Below are positions 30,546-38,781 of a DNA stretch of 64,000 nucleotides, piece after piece. The DNA is from Caldilinea sp. CFX5 (GTDB lineage Bacteria > Chloroflexota > Anaerolineae > Caldilineales > Caldilineaceae): positions 62,001 to 126,000 of the forward strand of contig QWII01000011.1 in NCBI GenBank assembly GCA_021405325.1. The letters run 5' to 3'. A program made the position numbers and the translations under genes. Within the stretch, counting starts at the first letter, position 1. Every line of letters starts with the position of its first letter. The notes beneath the pieces were generated by a model, which was given only the letters and a program-made list of their open reading frames with translations, was not told the origin of the DNA and ran no database searches.

Positions 30546-31061
30546 TCAGCAGTCGAACACAAACCAGCAGATGGCGTTGCGCAAGCGCTGATCGTCCAGT
30601 ACAAGCTCGCGAATCGCGTCCGGCAGTTGCGCCCGTTGCCATTGGCACTCCAAGTGACCAGCCTCGTCCCGTTCTTGCGCACCAACAGCGGCCCGTGCTG
30701 CTTTGATGGCATAGGCGGCCGCGCCTAACTCATGGGCCGCTACATGGGCCACGGCGGCAGCTTGTCCGGCGGCATAGGCCGCGTCTCTGGCTGCGCCACG
30801 CAAATCTCTGGCGGCGGCCATGGCGTGACCGGCAGCAGTGCGGGCATCCGTCATCCTGATTTCGCCGCGCGCCCAGGCCCGCGCCTGCGCGATGGCGTGA
30901 CGCGGGCGCGGATCGGCAGGTCGCGTCGCCTCAAATAAGGGCAAAACATGTTCCGCACAGGTGGCGGCCCATAGGGCGAGCAACTGATGGTCGGCGTCGG
31001 TGAGCGTCCCGCCGCGACGGATGGTGATAAACCGGGGGTCGCGCTGCTTTGGTAAGATCAT
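30546..31061 (-). CDS. Imm-5-like putative immunity protein
   Basis: The 171-residue, Ala-rich helical product starts DPRFITIRRGGTLTDADHQL then LALWAATCAEHVLPLFE and has a conserved central segment AAYAAGQAAAVAHVAAHELG. This matches the family annotated as Imm-5 immunity protein, which is also found away from toxin genes. No polymorphic toxin is nearby. The actual role here may be unrelated to toxin immunity. Confidence 0.75.
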   Translation of the reverse strand: MILPKQRDPRFITIRRGGTLTDADHQLLALWAATCAEHVLPLFEATRPADPRPRHAIAQARAWARGEIRMTDARTAAGHAMAAARDLRGAARDAAYAAGQAAAVAHVAAHELGAAAYAIKAARAAVGAQERDEAGHLECQWQRAQLPDAIRELVLDDQRLRNAICWFVFDC

Positions 31062-31069
31062 GCGTTGCT

Positions 31070-31489
31070 TTACAATTGCTTACGCAGCCCAATCCGACTA
31101 TGACCGGTGGGGTAATAATCCTCAAATTCGCAGAAAATCGTATAGCCCTGTTTCTGGTAAAAGGGGGCGGCTTCGTAGCCGGCGGTCCAGGTCCAGATAT
31201 GCGTTACGCCTTGCTGCCTGGCTTTTTCTTCCATTTTGCGCAGCAAGGCCGCGCCATAGCCTTGCTTGCGATAGGGTTTTTCCAGCCAGAGATCGGTGAT
31301 GTAAAACCACTTGCCATAGTGCAGACCGCTGACCGAGCCGATAAACGCGTCCCCAGCCAGCGCGACAAAGCTATGTCTTGTCTCTGGTAGATCGGGTATG
31401 CCGTATTCGAGCGCATGTTCTCGAAAGCCCTCCAACTCGCGGGCATATTCGGCGTCGGTCATTTCACGTTCAAGAATATGGATAGCCAT
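31070..31489 (-). CDS. GNAT-family N-acetyltransferase, 139 aa
   Basis: A single GNAT domain: FYITDLWLEKPYRKQGYGAA (strand 4 and acetyl-CoA loop RKQGYG) and YEAAPFYQKQGYTIF (motif B). The substrate is unknown. It ends 8 bases before the start of the Imm-5-like gene and is probably cotranscribed with it. Confidence 0.85.
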   Translation of the reverse strand: MAIHILEREMTDAEYARELEGFREHALEYGIPDLPETRHSFVALAGDAFIGSVSGLHYGKWFYITDLWLEKPYRKQGYGAALLRKMEEKARQQGVTHIWTWTAGYEAAPFYQKQGYTIFCEFEDYYPTGHSRIGLRKQL

Positions 31490-31578
31490 GACGATTAACT
31501 GCGTTTCTCCACCATCTGGGTTATGATCGGGTTGCCGCGTTCAAAGGCGGAAAACGACGGCTCAACTATGATGATATA

Positions 31579-32079
31579 TTACACCACGTCCCACGCTTTG
31601 GGAACCTGGAGACCAAACGCTGCGCACAACGCGACAACATCCTGCCGGTGCTTTGCGGAACGGTCATGACCCAGACGAGCGAAGACTTGCACCTCCGCCG
31701 CGATACACGCCACTGTGCGACCAAGGATCCAGCCCGACACAAAGCCGTCGCTGGGATAGACCACGGGCGATTCGGCGGGCTGTACCTGCACAGCGTTCCC
31801 CTGCGGATCGAACGTCACCGGGTGCAGATCAATGCGGCCATGTTCCGCGTGTCCCAGCACAACACGCCCAAGCACCTCCTCTTCGATGCCAAAGCCGTTG
31901 CGCACCAACACCGCCACAACAAGCGCCAGATCGTCAAGGGCAAGGATGAGGTCGAGATCGTTATGCGAACGGGTGATCCGCCCAAGTAGTGCATCCACCC
32001 CCCAGCCCCCATCGAGCCATACCGGCACGCCGGCCGTCGCCAGCAGGTCAAGGATGTGCAGTACGGTTGTTGGGTTCAT
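31579..32079 (-). CDS. lincosamide/aminoglycoside-type nucleotidyltransferase
   Basis: The segment VWLDGGWGVDALLGRITRSH followed by NDLDLIL is the minimal nucleotidyltransferase core of LinA/AadA2''-like enzymes (GG...GxDA...DxD). The start at ATG 32079 (MNPTTVLHIL) has GGAG eight bases upstream. Enzymes of this group transfer AMP to lincosamides or aminoglycosides, but chromosomal homologues often have other substrates, so antibiotic resistance is not established. Confidence 0.8.
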   Translation of the reverse strand: MNPTTVLHILDLLATAGVPVWLDGGWGVDALLGRITRSHNDLDLILALDDLALVVAVLVRNGFGIEEEVLGRVVLGHAEHGRIDLHPVTFDPQGNAVQVQPAESPVVYPSDGFVSGWILGRTVACIAAEVQVFARLGHDRSAKHRQDVVALCAAFGLQVPKAWDVV

Positions 32080-32115
32080 GCTACCCGCTCCATCCAACGG
32101 CCCGACGGGACGATT

Positions 32116-32217
32116 GTGACTACCTATTATCGAGTGTATGACGACGAAATCCTTGTCCTGGTGCTAGCTATTCGTTACAAGGTTGGCCCAGAGACGTATG
32201 ATGCTCTCGAAGCCTAA
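32116..32217 (+). pseudogene. possible C-terminal relic of a ParE/RelE-type toxin
   Basis: The frame reads VTTYYRVYDDEILVLVLAIR then YKVGPETYDALEA and a stop at 32215-32217. The pattern Y-R-V-Y-D-D-E-x-L-V-L-V-L-A-I resembles the last two strands of RelE/ParE-fold toxins. The N-terminal half is missing and there is no ribosome-binding site. It overlaps the end of the SDR gene on the other strand by 4 bases. Confidence 0.35.
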
Positions 32218-32975
32218 ATCGCCGTCTGCCCGCCATCGACCATGTAAGTGCCACCTGTACAATAGGCCGACTCATCAGAGGCCAGAAAAAGCGCCAGCCC
32301 TACGACATCTTCCGGTTGGCCCAGCCGCCCCAATGGCACAGCTTTGATCAGCCCCTCACGCGTTGCCTGATCGGCAAAAATATCCCGTGTCAGCGGCGTC
32401 TCGATTGGCCCCGGCACCAACGCGTTGACCCGAATCTGATCCCGCGCATAGTCAGCGGCCATCACGCGGGTTAACCCATAGACGGCGCCTTTGCTCGAAC
32501 TATAGGCGGTATAGCCCGGCGCACAGCCGACCAATCCTGTGGGCGAAGCCACGTTGATGATCGAGCCGCCGCCCTGTCGCAACATCACAGGTATAACATA
32601 CTTGGCGCAGAGCCAGACGCCCCGAATATTAACCTGATAGGTGCGATCCCACACCTCTTCGCTCAACTCATGGGCGCGCGCATCCTGGCCGACCAATTGA
32701 ATCGCCGCATTGTTGTACAGCACATCAACGCGACTAAAGCGCGCATCCGCCGCGGCCACCATCGCCGCCACCGCATCGCCTTTGGCAACATCGGTCTGTA
32801 CAAAAATCGCTTCACCACCCGCAGCCTGGATGGCGGCGACCGCTTCTTCACCTTCATACACTTTACGCTCGGCAATCACCACCCTCGCCCCTTCCCGTGC
32901 GTAAGCCTTCGCCACCGCCAACCCCATCCCGGCCCCGCCACCGGTCACAATCGCCACTTTATTCTGTAAGCGCAT
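32214..32975 (-). CDS. short-chain dehydrogenase/reductase
   Basis: A classical SDR of 253 residues: cofactor motif TGGGAGMGLA near residue 12, NNAA motif, catalytic Ser in INVASPTG, the YxxxK motif in YTAYSSSKGAVYG, and PGPIETPL. The C-terminal YCTGGTYMVDGGQTA is typical. ATG 32975 has GGGGGAG upstream. It follows the PhyH-type oxygenase gene on the same strand and may oxidise a hydroxyl group produced or handled by that pathway. The substrate is unknown. Confidence 0.9.
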   Translation of the reverse strand: MRLQNKVAIVTGGGAGMGLAVAKAYAREGARVVIAERKVYEGEEAVAAIQAAGGEAIFVQTDVAKGDAVAAMVAAADARFSRVDVLYNNAAIQLVGQDARAHELSEEVWDRTYQVNIRGVWLCAKYVIPVMLRQGGGSIINVASPTGLVGCAPGYTAYSSSKGAVYGLTRVMAADYARDQIRVNALVPGPIETPLTRDIFADQATREGLIKAVPLGRLGQPEDVVGLALFLASDESAYCTGGTYMVDGGQTAI

Positions 32976-33010
32976 ACCGCTCCCCCTCTTCTTGTCTTCC
33001 TGTCTTCCCG

Positions 33011-33814
33011 TCACCCAACCAACCGTCGCACCTCATCCCGCCACGTGCCCGCCACGCGGATGCCATACTCGCGCTCACCGCCGGTCGCCTGGGGGCCGGT
33101 GACATGGATCACACCTTCGGTCAAACGACCGCTGGCGACATAATCGGTGTTGAGAAAATGGAAGGCCAGACCGGCGCGCTCATGGTCAGTATTGTTGGCC
33201 TTGGTGCCGTGACCGATGCCATAGTTAAAAAAGACCGCCCCACCCGCCGGCAGAATGATCGGGACGGCGCGGCTATCGTCAGCATTGAAAGTGATATGAT
33301 GGTCGCTGCCCATATCCCGTTCGTGGGCAAAGGTTTCCAGGTGGCTACGCGGGATGACATGGAGCGTCCCGTTCGCCAGGTTTGCGTCATGTAGCGCGAT
33401 CCACATGCCGACGCCTTTGCTTGGGTCACTGATCTGGAAATAGGCATTGTCCGTGTGCCAACTGGTGCCGGCCCCGGTGCGTCCCGGCTTGAGAAAGATT
33501 TGGTCTAAGTGGCGCACAAAGGGCGTGCCAATCAACTGGCCGACAACCTCTACTACCTTTTCGTTAAAAGGGAAGGCACGGAAGAGCGTACTCTTGTTGT
33601 TCAGCGGGATGATCTGATAATTCACCTTGGTGGTCGAATGGGTTTTGCCGTCGCCGTCGGTAGCGACATTGCGGCCCAAGCCGTCACGCTTAAAGCGTTC
33701 CAGTTCGGCCAGCATGGCGGCCAGTTCAGCGGCATCAAAGAAGGTGGGGAAGACGGTATAGCCATCTTCACGAAATTGAGCAAGTTGTTGCGCAGTCACC
33801 TGCACGGAATTCAT
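33011..33814 (-). CDS. phytanoyl-CoA dioxygenase (PhyH) family protein
   Basis: An Fe(II)/2-oxoglutarate-type oxygenase of 267 residues. The iron ligands are seen as WHTDNAYF (H-x-D) and the distal His in GIGHGTKANN, with the 2OG-binding Arg likely in DHERAGLAFHF. PhyH proteins hydroxylate diverse small molecules. It precedes the SDR gene by 35 bases on the same strand, suggesting a two-step oxidation. A second PhyH gene lies at 55019. Confidence 0.88.
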   Translation of the reverse strand: MNSVQVTAQQLAQFREDGYTVFPTFFDAAELAAMLAELERFKRDGLGRNVATDGDGKTHSTTKVNYQIIPLNNKSTLFRAFPFNEKVVEVVGQLIGTPFVRHLDQIFLKPGRTGAGTSWHTDNAYFQISDPSKGVGMWIALHDANLANGTLHVIPRSHLETFAHERDMGSDHHITFNADDSRAVPIILPAGGAVFFNYGIGHGTKANNTDHERAGLAFHFLNTDYVASGRLTEGVIHVTGPQATGGEREYGIRVAGTWRDEVRRLVG

Positions 33815-33937
33815 GGAATGCTCCTTTGGGTTTGATGGTGGGGCGACGCAACAGAAAAAGCAGAGCGCACTGCGCCCACTGTTCGGTCAATGGGCTGGAT
33901 CGTATGTCAACTCGCGGCAATTGTCAATCTCATTATT

Positions 33938-34010
33938 ACTACAACGAATTGGGGGGAAAAACGAATTGGTCACCGACAGTCAATTCGTTTTTCCCCCAAT
34001 CCGTTGTAGT
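33938..34010. repeat. 30-bp near-perfect inverted repeat
   Basis: The arms at 33938-33968 and 33981-34010 pair with one mismatch and one extra G. The stem holds ACGAATTG twice per arm. It lies in the divergent 485-bp gap between the PhyH gene and the transketolase operon. Confidence 0.85.
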
Positions 34011-34062
34011 TGTCACGCTGAATCATCCCTTATAGACAAACCAGGTAAAGGTCGCACAAATG

Positions 34063-34126
34063 GTAGGTGCGGTTTGTAACCGCACGACAGGCTACCCAAG
34101 AGCGTGCGGTTACAAACCGCACCTAC
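34063..34126. repeat. 23-bp perfect inverted repeat
   Basis: GTAGGTGCGGTTTGTAACCG (plus 3 bases) at 34063-34085 is complementary to 34104-34126. Each arm contains GCGGTT and AACCGC, a second small palindrome. It stands 90 bases after the previous repeat. Confidence 0.85.
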
Positions 34127-34167
34127 GATCATGCAAAGTCTATTTGATTTATCTATTAGAACCCTGA

Positions 34168-34262
34168 GAATAAATATTTTTTCATGAATAAATATTCACC
34201 CATTGACACCAGACCATCGTGGATGTTACCCTATTGACACCCATACTGCATAAATAAATAAA
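34168..34262 (+). promoter_or_regulatory. AT-rich control region of the transketolase operon
   Basis: GAATAAATATT occurs twice (34168-34178 and 34186-34196), and ATTGACACC occurs twice (34202 and 34233), each with a TTGACA -35-like hexamer. The second is followed at about 15-17 bases by AT-rich TAAATA/AATAAA. This is the most AT-rich stretch around and probably contains the promoter and a regulator site, perhaps for the SorC-type protein encoded downstream. Confidence 0.45.
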
Positions 34263-34299
34263 TCTGAATAGATATGCACAGCAGGGAGCAGGCAGCACC

Positions 34300-35151
34300 A
34301 TGCCGTTATCAATTGCTGAGTTACAGGTAAAGTCGATCCAATACCGGAAGACGATCTTGTCGATCATCCACAAGGCCAAGGCTGGTCACACCGGCGGCAG
34401 TCTCTCCTGTATTGACATTCTGAATGTTCTCTATAATCATGTGTTGAATGTTACCCCCGCCACCTTTACCCACCCCGATCGTGACCGTTACATTCAAAGC
34501 AAAGGACATTCCGTCGAAGCGTTATACACCGTGTTGGCCGACAAAGGCTTTTACCCCGCCAGCGAATTGGAAACCTTAAACCAATACCAATCCCACTTTA
34601 TCGGTCACCCGACACGCAAAATTCCCGGCGTGGAACAGAACACGGGGGCGCTGGGTCATGGCTTGCCGATTGCCGTGGGAACAGCGTTGGCCGCCAAGAA
34701 AGATAGTCGCGCCTATCGCGTCTTTACCCTGTTGGGCGATGGCGAACTGGAAGAAGGCTCCAACTGGGAAGCTTCCATGAGTGCGGCCCACTATCGGCTG
34801 GACAACTTGGTAGTGATTGTCGATTACAACAAATTGCAGATCACCGGCCCCGTCGAGAGTGTGACCGGTATCACCGATCTCGCGCAGAAATTTACCGCCT
34901 TTGGCTATGCTGTGCGCGAGGTGGACGGCAATGCGATCCCCGCTCTGGTAGCGACTTTTGATGCGCTGCCCTTTCAACCGGGCAAACCCAATTTGATTCT
35001 TGCCCACACCGTCAAAGGCAAAGGCGTCAGCTTTACCGAGAATCAAGTAGCCTGGCATCACCATGTGCCGACGGCGGATGAATTGACGGCGGCGCTGACC
35101 GAATTGAATGCAGCGGAACTAGAATGGCGGCAACGGCATGGAACTCGGTAA
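34300..35151 (+). CDS. transketolase, N-terminal (thiamine-diphosphate-binding) subunit
   Basis: The split-type subunit of 283 residues has KAGHTGGSLSCIDILNVLY, SKGHSVEALYTVLAD, the GALGHGLPIAVGTA loop and the diphosphate-binding motif LLGDGELEEGSNWEA with NKLQITG. It provides the N-terminal half of a transketolase and works with the product of the next gene, whose start overlaps its end by 14 bases. Split transketolases beside an FGGY kinase are known in pathways that cleave unusual ketose phosphates, such as apulose 4-phosphate; which substrate is used here is inference. Confidence 0.92.
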   Translation: MPLSIAELQVKSIQYRKTILSIIHKAKAGHTGGSLSCIDILNVLYNHVLNVTPATFTHPDRDRYIQSKGHSVEALYTVLADKGFYPASELETLNQYQSHFIGHPTRKIPGVEQNTGALGHGLPIAVGTALAAKKDSRAYRVFTLLGDGELEEGSNWEASMSAAHYRLDNLVVIVDYNKLQITGPVESVTGITDLAQKFTAFGYAVREVDGNAIPALVATFDALPFQPGKPNLILAHTVKGKGVSFTENQVAWHHHVPTADELTAALTELNAAELEWRQRHGTR

Positions 35152-36079
35152 ACCGAATTTAGAAGTTTTTGCAGAGACGCTGCTGGCGTTGGCCCAAGCC
35201 GATCGCCATGTTCTCGCCGTTACCAGTGATTCGCGTGGCTCCGGCAAACTTGGCCCCTTTGGCAAAGCGCTGCCCGATCAGATCGTGGAAGTGGGCATTG
35301 CCGAGCAGAATTTGGTGGGCATTGCCGCCGGGTTAGCGTCAGCGGGGAAGCACGTTTATGCCGTCTCCCCGGCCTGTTTTTTGACGGCGCGCAGCCTGGA
35401 GCAGATCAAAAACGATGTCGCCTATTCCGACAATCGGGTCAAAGTCATCGGCATTAGCGCCGGCGTGAGTTACGGCGCGCTCGGTTCGACTCATCATTCG
35501 CTCCATGACTTTGCCGCCTTGCAGGCGATCAACAACCTGGATATTGTCGCCCCCGCTGATAACTTTGAAACGAAAGCAGTGATCCAAGCGGCCATCCACC
35601 ATCCGCGTCCACTCTATATTCGCTTTGGCAAGCAGGCCATGCCTCACCTGCACACCCCCGACACCCAATTTACGATCGGCAAGGCCATCACCTTGGCCGA
35701 GGGCAATGATGTCACCTTTATCGCCATTGGCGAACCGGTCGCCCGTGCGTACCAGGCCAGCCAGTTGTTGGCGGCACAGGGTATCAGTGCCGGCGTGATC
35801 AGTATGCACACGCTCAAACCGCTGGACGCAAACGCAGTGTTGGCTGCCGCTAGTCGATCCAAAGCCATTATCACCGTGGAAGAACATAGTGTCTACGGCG
35901 GGTTGGGCAGCACGGTCGCCGCGCTGCTCATGGAACAAGGCGTTGCCGTGCGCTTTAAGATCGTCGGCATTCCCGATGAATACACCGTCACCGGCAGCCA
36001 GAATGAAATCTTTGCCCATTACGGCATTACCGGCGAAGGGTTAGCGCAGACGGCGCGGCAGGTGTTAGTAAGGCAGTGA
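35138..36079 (+). CDS. transketolase, C-terminal subunit
   Basis: The 313-residue partner carries the pyrimidine-binding and C-terminal domains: VTSDSRGSGKLGPF, the conserved Glu in VEVGIAEQNLVGIAAGLASA, GVSYGALGSTHHSLHDFAAL, PLYIRFGKQAMP and IITVEEHSVYGGLGSTVAAL. The two subunits form one enzyme. The stop is overlapped by a long inverted repeat (36076-36187), after which comes the kinase gene. Length and motifs are complete. Confidence 0.92.
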   Translation: MELGKPNLEVFAETLLALAQADRHVLAVTSDSRGSGKLGPFGKALPDQIVEVGIAEQNLVGIAAGLASAGKHVYAVSPACFLTARSLEQIKNDVAYSDNRVKVIGISAGVSYGALGSTHHSLHDFAALQAINNLDIVAPADNFETKAVIQAAIHHPRPLYIRFGKQAMPHLHTPDTQFTIGKAITLAEGNDVTFIAIGEPVARAYQASQLLAAQGISAGVISMHTLKPLDANAVLAAASRSKAIITVEEHSVYGGLGSTVAALLMEQGVAVRFKIVGIPDEYTVTGSQNEIFAHYGITGEGLAQTARQVLVRQ

Positions 36080-36187
36080 GACAGTAAGACAGTAAGTCAG
36101 TAGGTCAGTAGGTCAGTGGAGCAGTGGGGCAAACCAAACTGTTTTACTGCCTCACTGTCTTACTGTCTCACTGTCTTACTGTCTCAC
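36076..36187. repeat. inverted repeat built from 10-bp CAGTAAGACA-like units
   Basis: GTGAGACAGTAAGACAGT (36076-36093) pairs perfectly with 36170-36187, and the pairing continues with mismatches. Both arms are strings of degenerate 8-10 bp units (CAGTAAGA, CAGTAGGT). It overlaps the transketolase stop codon and ends 20 bases before the kinase start, so it lies inside the likely operon. Confidence 0.85.
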
Positions 36188-36207
36188 AAATCACAAAGGA
36201 AAAATCT

Positions 36208-37692
36208 ATGGCTCCCCAGTGCCTCTTAGCCATTGATCAAGGAACAACGAATACCAAAGCGATCCTCGTAGATGTGACGGGGCGAGTAGTGGCGCGGGCA
36301 TCGCGTCCTATAGCCGTAAGCTACCCGCAGACTGCCTGGGTGGAACAAGACCCACTGGCGCTCTGGCAAACTGTGCAAGCCGCCGTCGATGAATGCTTGC
36401 AAGGTGCACCGATGCCGGTTGCTGTGGCGCTCACGAACCAACGCGAGTCGGTGGTGTTGTGGGAACGGGCGACAGGGCGACCCCTTGGCCCTTGTGTCAT
36501 CTGGCAATGTCAACGGGGCGCTGATTTTTGTCGCGAACTGAGTGCACAGGGGCTTGAACCGAAGTTACGCGAGCGCACCGGTTTGACCATCGACGCCATG
36601 TTTTCGGCCAGCAAGATGCGCTGGTTGCTCCATAACACGCCAAACGGCGTACAGCGGGCAGCCACGGGGGAGCTTTGTCTCGGTACGGTCGATAGTTGGG
36701 TTCTCTTTAACCTGACGGGTGGTCGTGTCCATGCGTGTGATATGACCAACGCCTCGCGCACACAACTCTTTGCGCTGCAAACGTTGCAGTGGGATGCTGA
36801 ATTGCTAGAACTTTTTGGCATTCCCCTGGCGGCGCTACCGGAAGTGAAAGCCTCTAGCGCAATCTATGGCGAAACGGTGAGGCAGGGTAACTTACCGGCC
36901 GGCATTCCGATTGCCAGTTTGATTGGCGACTCGCACGGTGCGCTCTTTGGTCATGCCGGTTTTCAGCCCGGCGCCATCAAGGCGACTTATGGCACTGGTT
37001 CTTCTTTGATGACGCCGACACCCAATCCGGTGATTTCCCAGCGCGGTCTCTCGACAACCGTGGCGTGGAGCTATCCACAACGAGCGACTTATGCCCTCGA
37101 AGGCAACATCTATGTTACCGGGGCCGCCGTTGAATGGTACGGTCAGTTGCTAGGCATGGCGCGTCCCGCCCAGGAGATTGAAGCTTTGGCCGCCAGCACC
37201 GCCGACGCTGGCGGCGTCTATCTAGTGCCGGCCTTTGTCGGGCTAGGCGCGCCCCACTGGCAGAGCGACGCGCGTGGCTTGATCACCGGCCTGACCCGTG
37301 GCAGCACACCGGCGCACCTGGCGCGCGCCACCCTCGAATCGATTGCCTATCAGGTGCGCGATGTCTTTGATGTCATGCAAGCCGAGGCCGGTAGCCCGCT
37401 TCAGGTGCTATTGGCCGATGGCGGGGCCAGTCAAAATGATCTGCTCATGCAATTCCAGGCTGACATGATCGGCTGTCCGGTGTTGCGTAGCTCCTCGTCC
37501 GATGTTTCGGCGTTGGGTGCGGCCTATCTGGCAGGGCTGGCCGTTGGGCTATGGCGTTCGGAAGCGGAGATTGCCGCGCTGCCCCGGCCCCATGACCGCT
37601 TTGAGCCACGGATGGGTGAGGTCGAGCGGGCGGTGCGCTATGCTGGTTGGCAGGCGGCGGTGGCGCGGGCTGTTTTTGATCCTGTCAAATGA
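36208..37692 (+). CDS. FGGY-family carbohydrate kinase, 494 aa
   Basis: ATG 36208 (MAPQCLLAIDQGTTNTKAIL) follows AAAGGA. The N-terminal phosphate-1 motif DQGTTNTK, WVEQDP, NQRESVVLWERATGRPLGP, the substrate Asp in GDSHGALFGH, the phosphate-2 motif ATYGTGSS and the adenosine motif LLADGGASQNDLLMQFQADM are all present. It phosphorylates a sugar or polyol with ATP. Together with the split transketolase just upstream it may act on a ketose such as apulose or xylulose; glycerol-like substrates are also possible from sequence alone. Confidence 0.9.
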   Translation: MAPQCLLAIDQGTTNTKAILVDVTGRVVARASRPIAVSYPQTAWVEQDPLALWQTVQAAVDECLQGAPMPVAVALTNQRESVVLWERATGRPLGPCVIWQCQRGADFCRELSAQGLEPKLRERTGLTIDAMFSASKMRWLLHNTPNGVQRAATGELCLGTVDSWVLFNLTGGRVHACDMTNASRTQLFALQTLQWDAELLELFGIPLAALPEVKASSAIYGETVRQGNLPAGIPIASLIGDSHGALFGHAGFQPGAIKATYGTGSSLMTPTPNPVISQRGLSTTVAWSYPQRATYALEGNIYVTGAAVEWYGQLLGMARPAQEIEALAASTADAGGVYLVPAFVGLGAPHWQSDARGLITGLTRGSTPAHLARATLESIAYQVRDVFDVMQAEAGSPLQVLLADGGASQNDLLMQFQADMIGCPVLRSSSSDVSALGAAYLAGLAVGLWRSEAEIAALPRPHDRFEPRMGEVERAVRYAGWQAAVARAVFDPVK

Positions 37693-37731
37693 AGGTGATT
37701 GCGTTAGTTAGTAGGAAGATGTGTAACCCAC

Positions 37732-38673
37732 ATGGCGCGGATTGACGAAGTACGACTCATGACCAAGGTGGCTCGGCTTTATTACGAGCATAACCTGAAT
37801 CAATCGGAGATCGCCGCCCAACTGTATTTGTCACAATCTACCGTGTCGCGGCTGCTCAAACGGGCGGAAAAAGAGCAGATTGTGCGCACGGTGATCAGCA
37901 TTCCCCCCGGCGCCTACCCCGATCTGGAAGAGGCATTGCAGAAGCGCTATGGGTTGCAGGACGCAATTGTGGTTGAATGTGTCAATTGCGAAAACCCTAT
38001 GCGCGAGATCGGTGCAGCGGCAGCCTACTATGTGGAAACCACGCTCAACCAGCGCGAGATCATCGGCATTTCGTCGTGGAGTGGCACTCTGTTGGCGATG
38101 GTGGACGCCATGCACCCCGTAACGCGTGAAACCGAGGCACAGGTCATTCAAGTCTTGGGCGGGATGGGCAACCCGGACGCCGAAGCGCACGCCGTCCGCC
38201 TGACTGGTCGGCTGGCGACATTGGTCAACGGCAAAGCCCGCTTTCTACCAGCGCCGGGCGTGGTCGGCTCGGTGGGGAGTGCGCAGGTTATCCTTGATGA
38301 CCAGTTTACCCGTGAAGTCGTGGCGCTCTTTAATCAGGTTACGCTGGCGTTGATTGGCATTGGCGCGGTGGAACCTTCCGAGTTGCTGGTCAGAAGCGGC
38401 AACGTCTTTGCGCCGGAAGAGTTAAACATGTTGAAAGAACATGGCGCGGTGGGCGATCTCTGTCTGCGCTTTTTTAATGACGAAGGCAAGCCGGTGGTCA
38501 CGGCGCTCAATGAACGGGTGATCGGCATTACGCTGGAACAATTGCGCCAGGTGAAACGGGCGGTCGGCATTGCCGGCGGCCCACCCAAAGTCGCCGCCGT
38601 GCGCGGTGCGCTGTGTGGCGGCTGGATCAATATTTTGATCACCGACCGCTTCACTGCCGAAAAATTGTTATGA
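37732..38673 (+). CDS. SorC/DeoR-type sugar-binding transcriptional regulator
   Basis: The N-terminal HTH reads LNQSEIAAQLYLSQSTVSRL followed by LKRAEKEQIV, as in SorC-family regulators. The remaining 250 residues form the phosphosugar-isomerase-like effector domain (IGISSWSGTLLAMVDAMHP, IQVLGGMGNPDAEAHAVRL, KRAVGIAGGPPKVAAVRGAL). It very likely controls the surrounding sugar genes in response to a sugar phosphate. It lies 39 bases after the kinase gene on the same strand. Confidence 0.92.
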   Translation: MARIDEVRLMTKVARLYYEHNLNQSEIAAQLYLSQSTVSRLLKRAEKEQIVRTVISIPPGAYPDLEEALQKRYGLQDAIVVECVNCENPMREIGAAAAYYVETTLNQREIIGISSWSGTLLAMVDAMHPVTRETEAQVIQVLGGMGNPDAEAHAVRLTGRLATLVNGKARFLPAPGVVGSVGSAQVILDDQFTREVVALFNQVTLALIGIGAVEPSELLVRSGNVFAPEELNMLKEHGAVGDLCLRFFNDEGKPVVTALNERVIGITLEQLRQVKRAVGIAGGPPKVAAVRGALCGGWINILITDRFTAEKLL

Positions 38674-38679
38674 AAATTA

Positions 38680-38745
38680 ACCACGAAGGCACAAAGTTCA
38701 CGAAGATTTTTGGTTCTTCCTTCGTGAACTTCGTGTCTTCGTGGT
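38680..38745. repeat. 26-bp inverted repeat (ACCACGAAGGCAC type)
   Basis: The arms at 38680-38705 and 38720-38745 pair with two mismatches. Each arm has near-tandem CACGAAG units, as in the repeat at 15528. It separates the regulator gene from the isomerase gene. Confidence 0.85.
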
Positions 38746-38781
38746 GAAATAAATTGTTTGTAAGAAGCAAGGAGCCGAGGG

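Noticed and set aside
36076..36187. CRISPR-like array in the CAGTAAGACAGT repeat region
   Set aside because: The units are 8-10 bp, contiguous and arranged as an inverted repeat; there are no spacers and no cas genes.
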